Positions 62,811 to 64,000 of a stretch of DNA of 64,000 nt are shown in pieces (within the stretch, counting starts at the first letter, position 1; every line of letters starts with the position of its first letter). The notes below the pieces were generated by a model. It was not told where the DNA came from and did no database searches. It worked only from the letters and a program-made list of their open reading frames with translations. The translations under genes were made by a program, and so were the position numbers. Source of the stretch: Jongsikchunia kroppenstedtii DSM 45133 (lineage in GTDB: Bacteria > Actinomycetota > Actinomycetes > Mycobacteriales > Mycobacteriaceae); contig NZ_AQYG01000039.1 of NCBI RefSeq assembly GCF_000380485.1, forward strand, positions 1 to 64,000. Direction: 5' to 3'.

Positions 62811-63886
62811 ACGAATCAGCAAGCAACGGAGCTGATTCCGCCGACAAGGGTGAGTCGACCCCCATCGCCGATCGGGTCGATTGGGGTACGGCCGCGTCGC
62901 TCGGCCGGAAGCTGGTGCGGCCCGGGCCGAAGACCACCGACTACACCCGCGACCTGGCGCGCGGCGAGCTGATCGCCGCGTCCGCCGCTGCCGAAGAACC
63001 GGTCCGTGAGGTGACTCGCCTGGCCGACGGGCACGTGGTGCCGACCGCGCGGGTGCTCGACCGCGGCGAATGGATTTCGGCTGCGGCACAGTCGATGTCG
63101 GTGATGCTCGGCGGCGACGGCACCTCACACAGCACCGGCATCTCGGCGCGACTGTCGGGCGCGCAGGCCGGAGGTGTGCTGTCGCTCCTGTCGTCGGCGA
63201 TCCTGGGTCAGTACGACCCGTTCACGCCCGACCCGGTCTCCGGTGCCGACGGCACGCTGCTGCTGGTGCTGCCGAACATCATCGCGGTCGAGCGGGCGCT
63301 GCACGTGGTGCCCAAGGACTTTCGGCTCTGGGTGTGCCTGCACGAGGTGACCCATCGGGTGCAGTTCTCGGCGAATCCCTGGCTGCGCGACTACATGCGC
63401 CAGAACATCGACGTGCTCACCGCGGAGTCGGGCGAGTCGGTGAACGAACTCGTCAGCCGCATCGCGGCCGCGGTGAAGTCCGACAAGCCGCGCGAGAAGG
63501 GCGTCATCGGCGCGATGCAGCTGCTGCAGACGCCGGAGCAGTACGAGGCCTTCACCCGGATGATGATGCTCGGCACGGTGCTCGAGGGCCATGCCGATCA
63601 CGTGATGGATGCCGTTGGTCCGCAGAAGGTTCCGACAGTCGCTGCGATCCGCGAGGCGTTTGATGCCCGGCGCACCCGCAAGCAGAATCCGATGCAGCGC
63701 ATCCTGCGTGCCCTCCTCGGCATGGACGCCAAGATGGCGCAGTACATCAAGGGCAAGGCGTTCGTCGACGAGGTGGTGGCGACCGCCGGCATGGCCCGCT
63801 TCAACACGATCTGGACCGGCCCGGAGACCATGCCGCGGCCCGAGGAGATCGCGACACCGCGGCTATGGATCGACCGGGTCCTGTAA
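62807..63886 (+). CDS. Zinc-dependent metalloprotease (DUF2342/zincin_2, Rv3626c-like)
   Basis: 359 residues from ATG 62807, overlapping the dacB stop. The zinc motif is LHEVTHRVQF (HExxH, about 179), and the downstream EGHADHVMDAVG supplies the third ligand region. Other family stretches are DWGTAASLGRKLVRPGP and GMDAKMAQYIKGKAFVDEVVATAG. Substrate unknown. Conserved in the operon dacB-protease-tilS in mycobacteria, suggesting a cell-wall or housekeeping task. Its last 22 bases overlap tilS. Confidence 0.92.
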   Translation: MNESASNGADSADKGESTPIADRVDWGTAASLGRKLVRPGPKTTDYTRDLARGELIAASAAAEEPVREVTRLADGHVVPTARVLDRGEWISAAAQSMSVMLGGDGTSHSTGISARLSGAQAGGVLSLLSSAILGQYDPFTPDPVSGADGTLLLVLPNIIAVERALHVVPKDFRLWVCLHEVTHRVQFSANPWLRDYMRQNIDVLTAESGESVNELVSRIAAAVKSDKPREKGVIGAMQLLQTPEQYEAFTRMMMLGTVLEGHADHVMDAVGPQKVPTVAAIREAFDARRTRKQNPMQRILRALLGMDAKMAQYIKGKAFVDEVVATAGMARFNTIWTGPETMPRPEEIATPRLWIDRVL

Positions 63887-64000
63887 CCGCCGCGCTCAGC
63901 CGCCGCGTCGCCGACTTCGCGGTGGAGTTCGGCCTCGGCGATCGCGTCTGCGTCGGGTTGTCGGGCGGGACCGACTCGCTGGCGCTGACCGCGGCCTGCG
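63865..64000 (+). CDS. tilS: tRNA(Ile)-lysidine synthetase TilS (partial, N-terminus)
   Basis: The first 45 codons of TilS, cut by the window end. ATG 63865 is inside the metalloprotease gene in another frame (22-base overlap). The peptide starts MDRPGPVTAALSRRVADF and carries the PP-loop ATP motif CVGLSGGTDSLALTAAC. TilS makes lysidine in the anticodon of tRNA-Ile(CAU). Its position after dacB and the protease agrees with Rv3625c. Confidence 0.9.
   Translation, partial: MDRPGPVTAALSRRVADFAVEFGLGDRVCVGLSGGTDSLALTAAC

Overview
The window is high-GC actinobacterial chromosome. Gene order and content point to a mycolic-acid actinomycete (order Mycobacteriales), most like Gordonia or a near relative. 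Many blocks match Mycobacterium tuberculosis gene order as I remember it: dnaK-grpE-dnaJ-hspR; clpB; pyrE-TrmH; fba-DedA; the Rv0361-like/DUF3151/purA block; purT, rhodanese, metZ; ufaA1-like genes with sigK-rskA; mpt83-dipZ; ppa/dacB/zinc protease/tilS. Genus assignment is inference.

Layout. 1-253: end of an IS5-family element abutting the stop codon of the next gene. 253-3884 (minus): three small secreted proteins with alternate (SipW/TasA-type) signal peptides around a SipW-like signal peptidase, plus a larger secreted protein. 3885-4400: long regulatory gap before dnaK with CRP-like sites, a SigH-type promoter and a HspR (HAIR) operator. 4401-8541: DnaK chaperone operon ending in hspR and a strong hairpin. 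8636-13869 (minus): flavohemoglobin-like oxidoreductase, thioredoxin-reductase-like flavoprotein, two HSL-family hydrolases, DUF4180 protein. 13976-14806: patatin. 14816-23976: lipocalin, SDR, anti-SigK, SigK, cyclopropane synthase-like enzyme, DUF1365, flavin amine oxidase, MPT83/MPT70-like fasciclin lipoprotein and DipZ. 24016-26666: clpB with HAIR and SigH-type promoter. 26669-27654: two copies of a 75-77 bp palindrome flanking an AbiEi/DUF559 gene. 27642-44540: housekeeping and membrane genes (FAD/Fe-S dehydrogenase, pyrE, TrmH, MgtC, DedA, fba, CDF transporter, purA, adenylate cyclase, acyltransferase, secreted proteins). 44648-64000: glpK, Na+/H+ antiporter, purT with an unusual tail, a duplicated secreted pair, fprA, metZ, DedA, GntR, fatty acid hydroxylase, isochorismate synthase, MarR-MFS efflux pair, ppa, dacB, zinc protease and the start of tilS.

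How it fits together. Two circuits can be read from the DNA. First, a heat/oxidative-stress circuit: HspR is the last gene of the dnaK operon, HAIR operators lie before dnaK and clpB, and both carry GGAAYA-N17-GTT promoters; at clpB the SigH-type -35 lies inside the HspR operator. Second, a self-contained SigK regulon: sigK-rskA, the lipid/flavoprotein operon, the fasciclin lipoprotein and dipZ are contiguous, and the promoters share CCATCC-N15-SCGAATACC (the dipZ copy only in its -10). The compact SigK locus, the SipW/TasA-like operon and the palindrome-flanked AbiEi gene are the parts most worth a second look. No tRNA, rRNA or CRISPR array was recognised.
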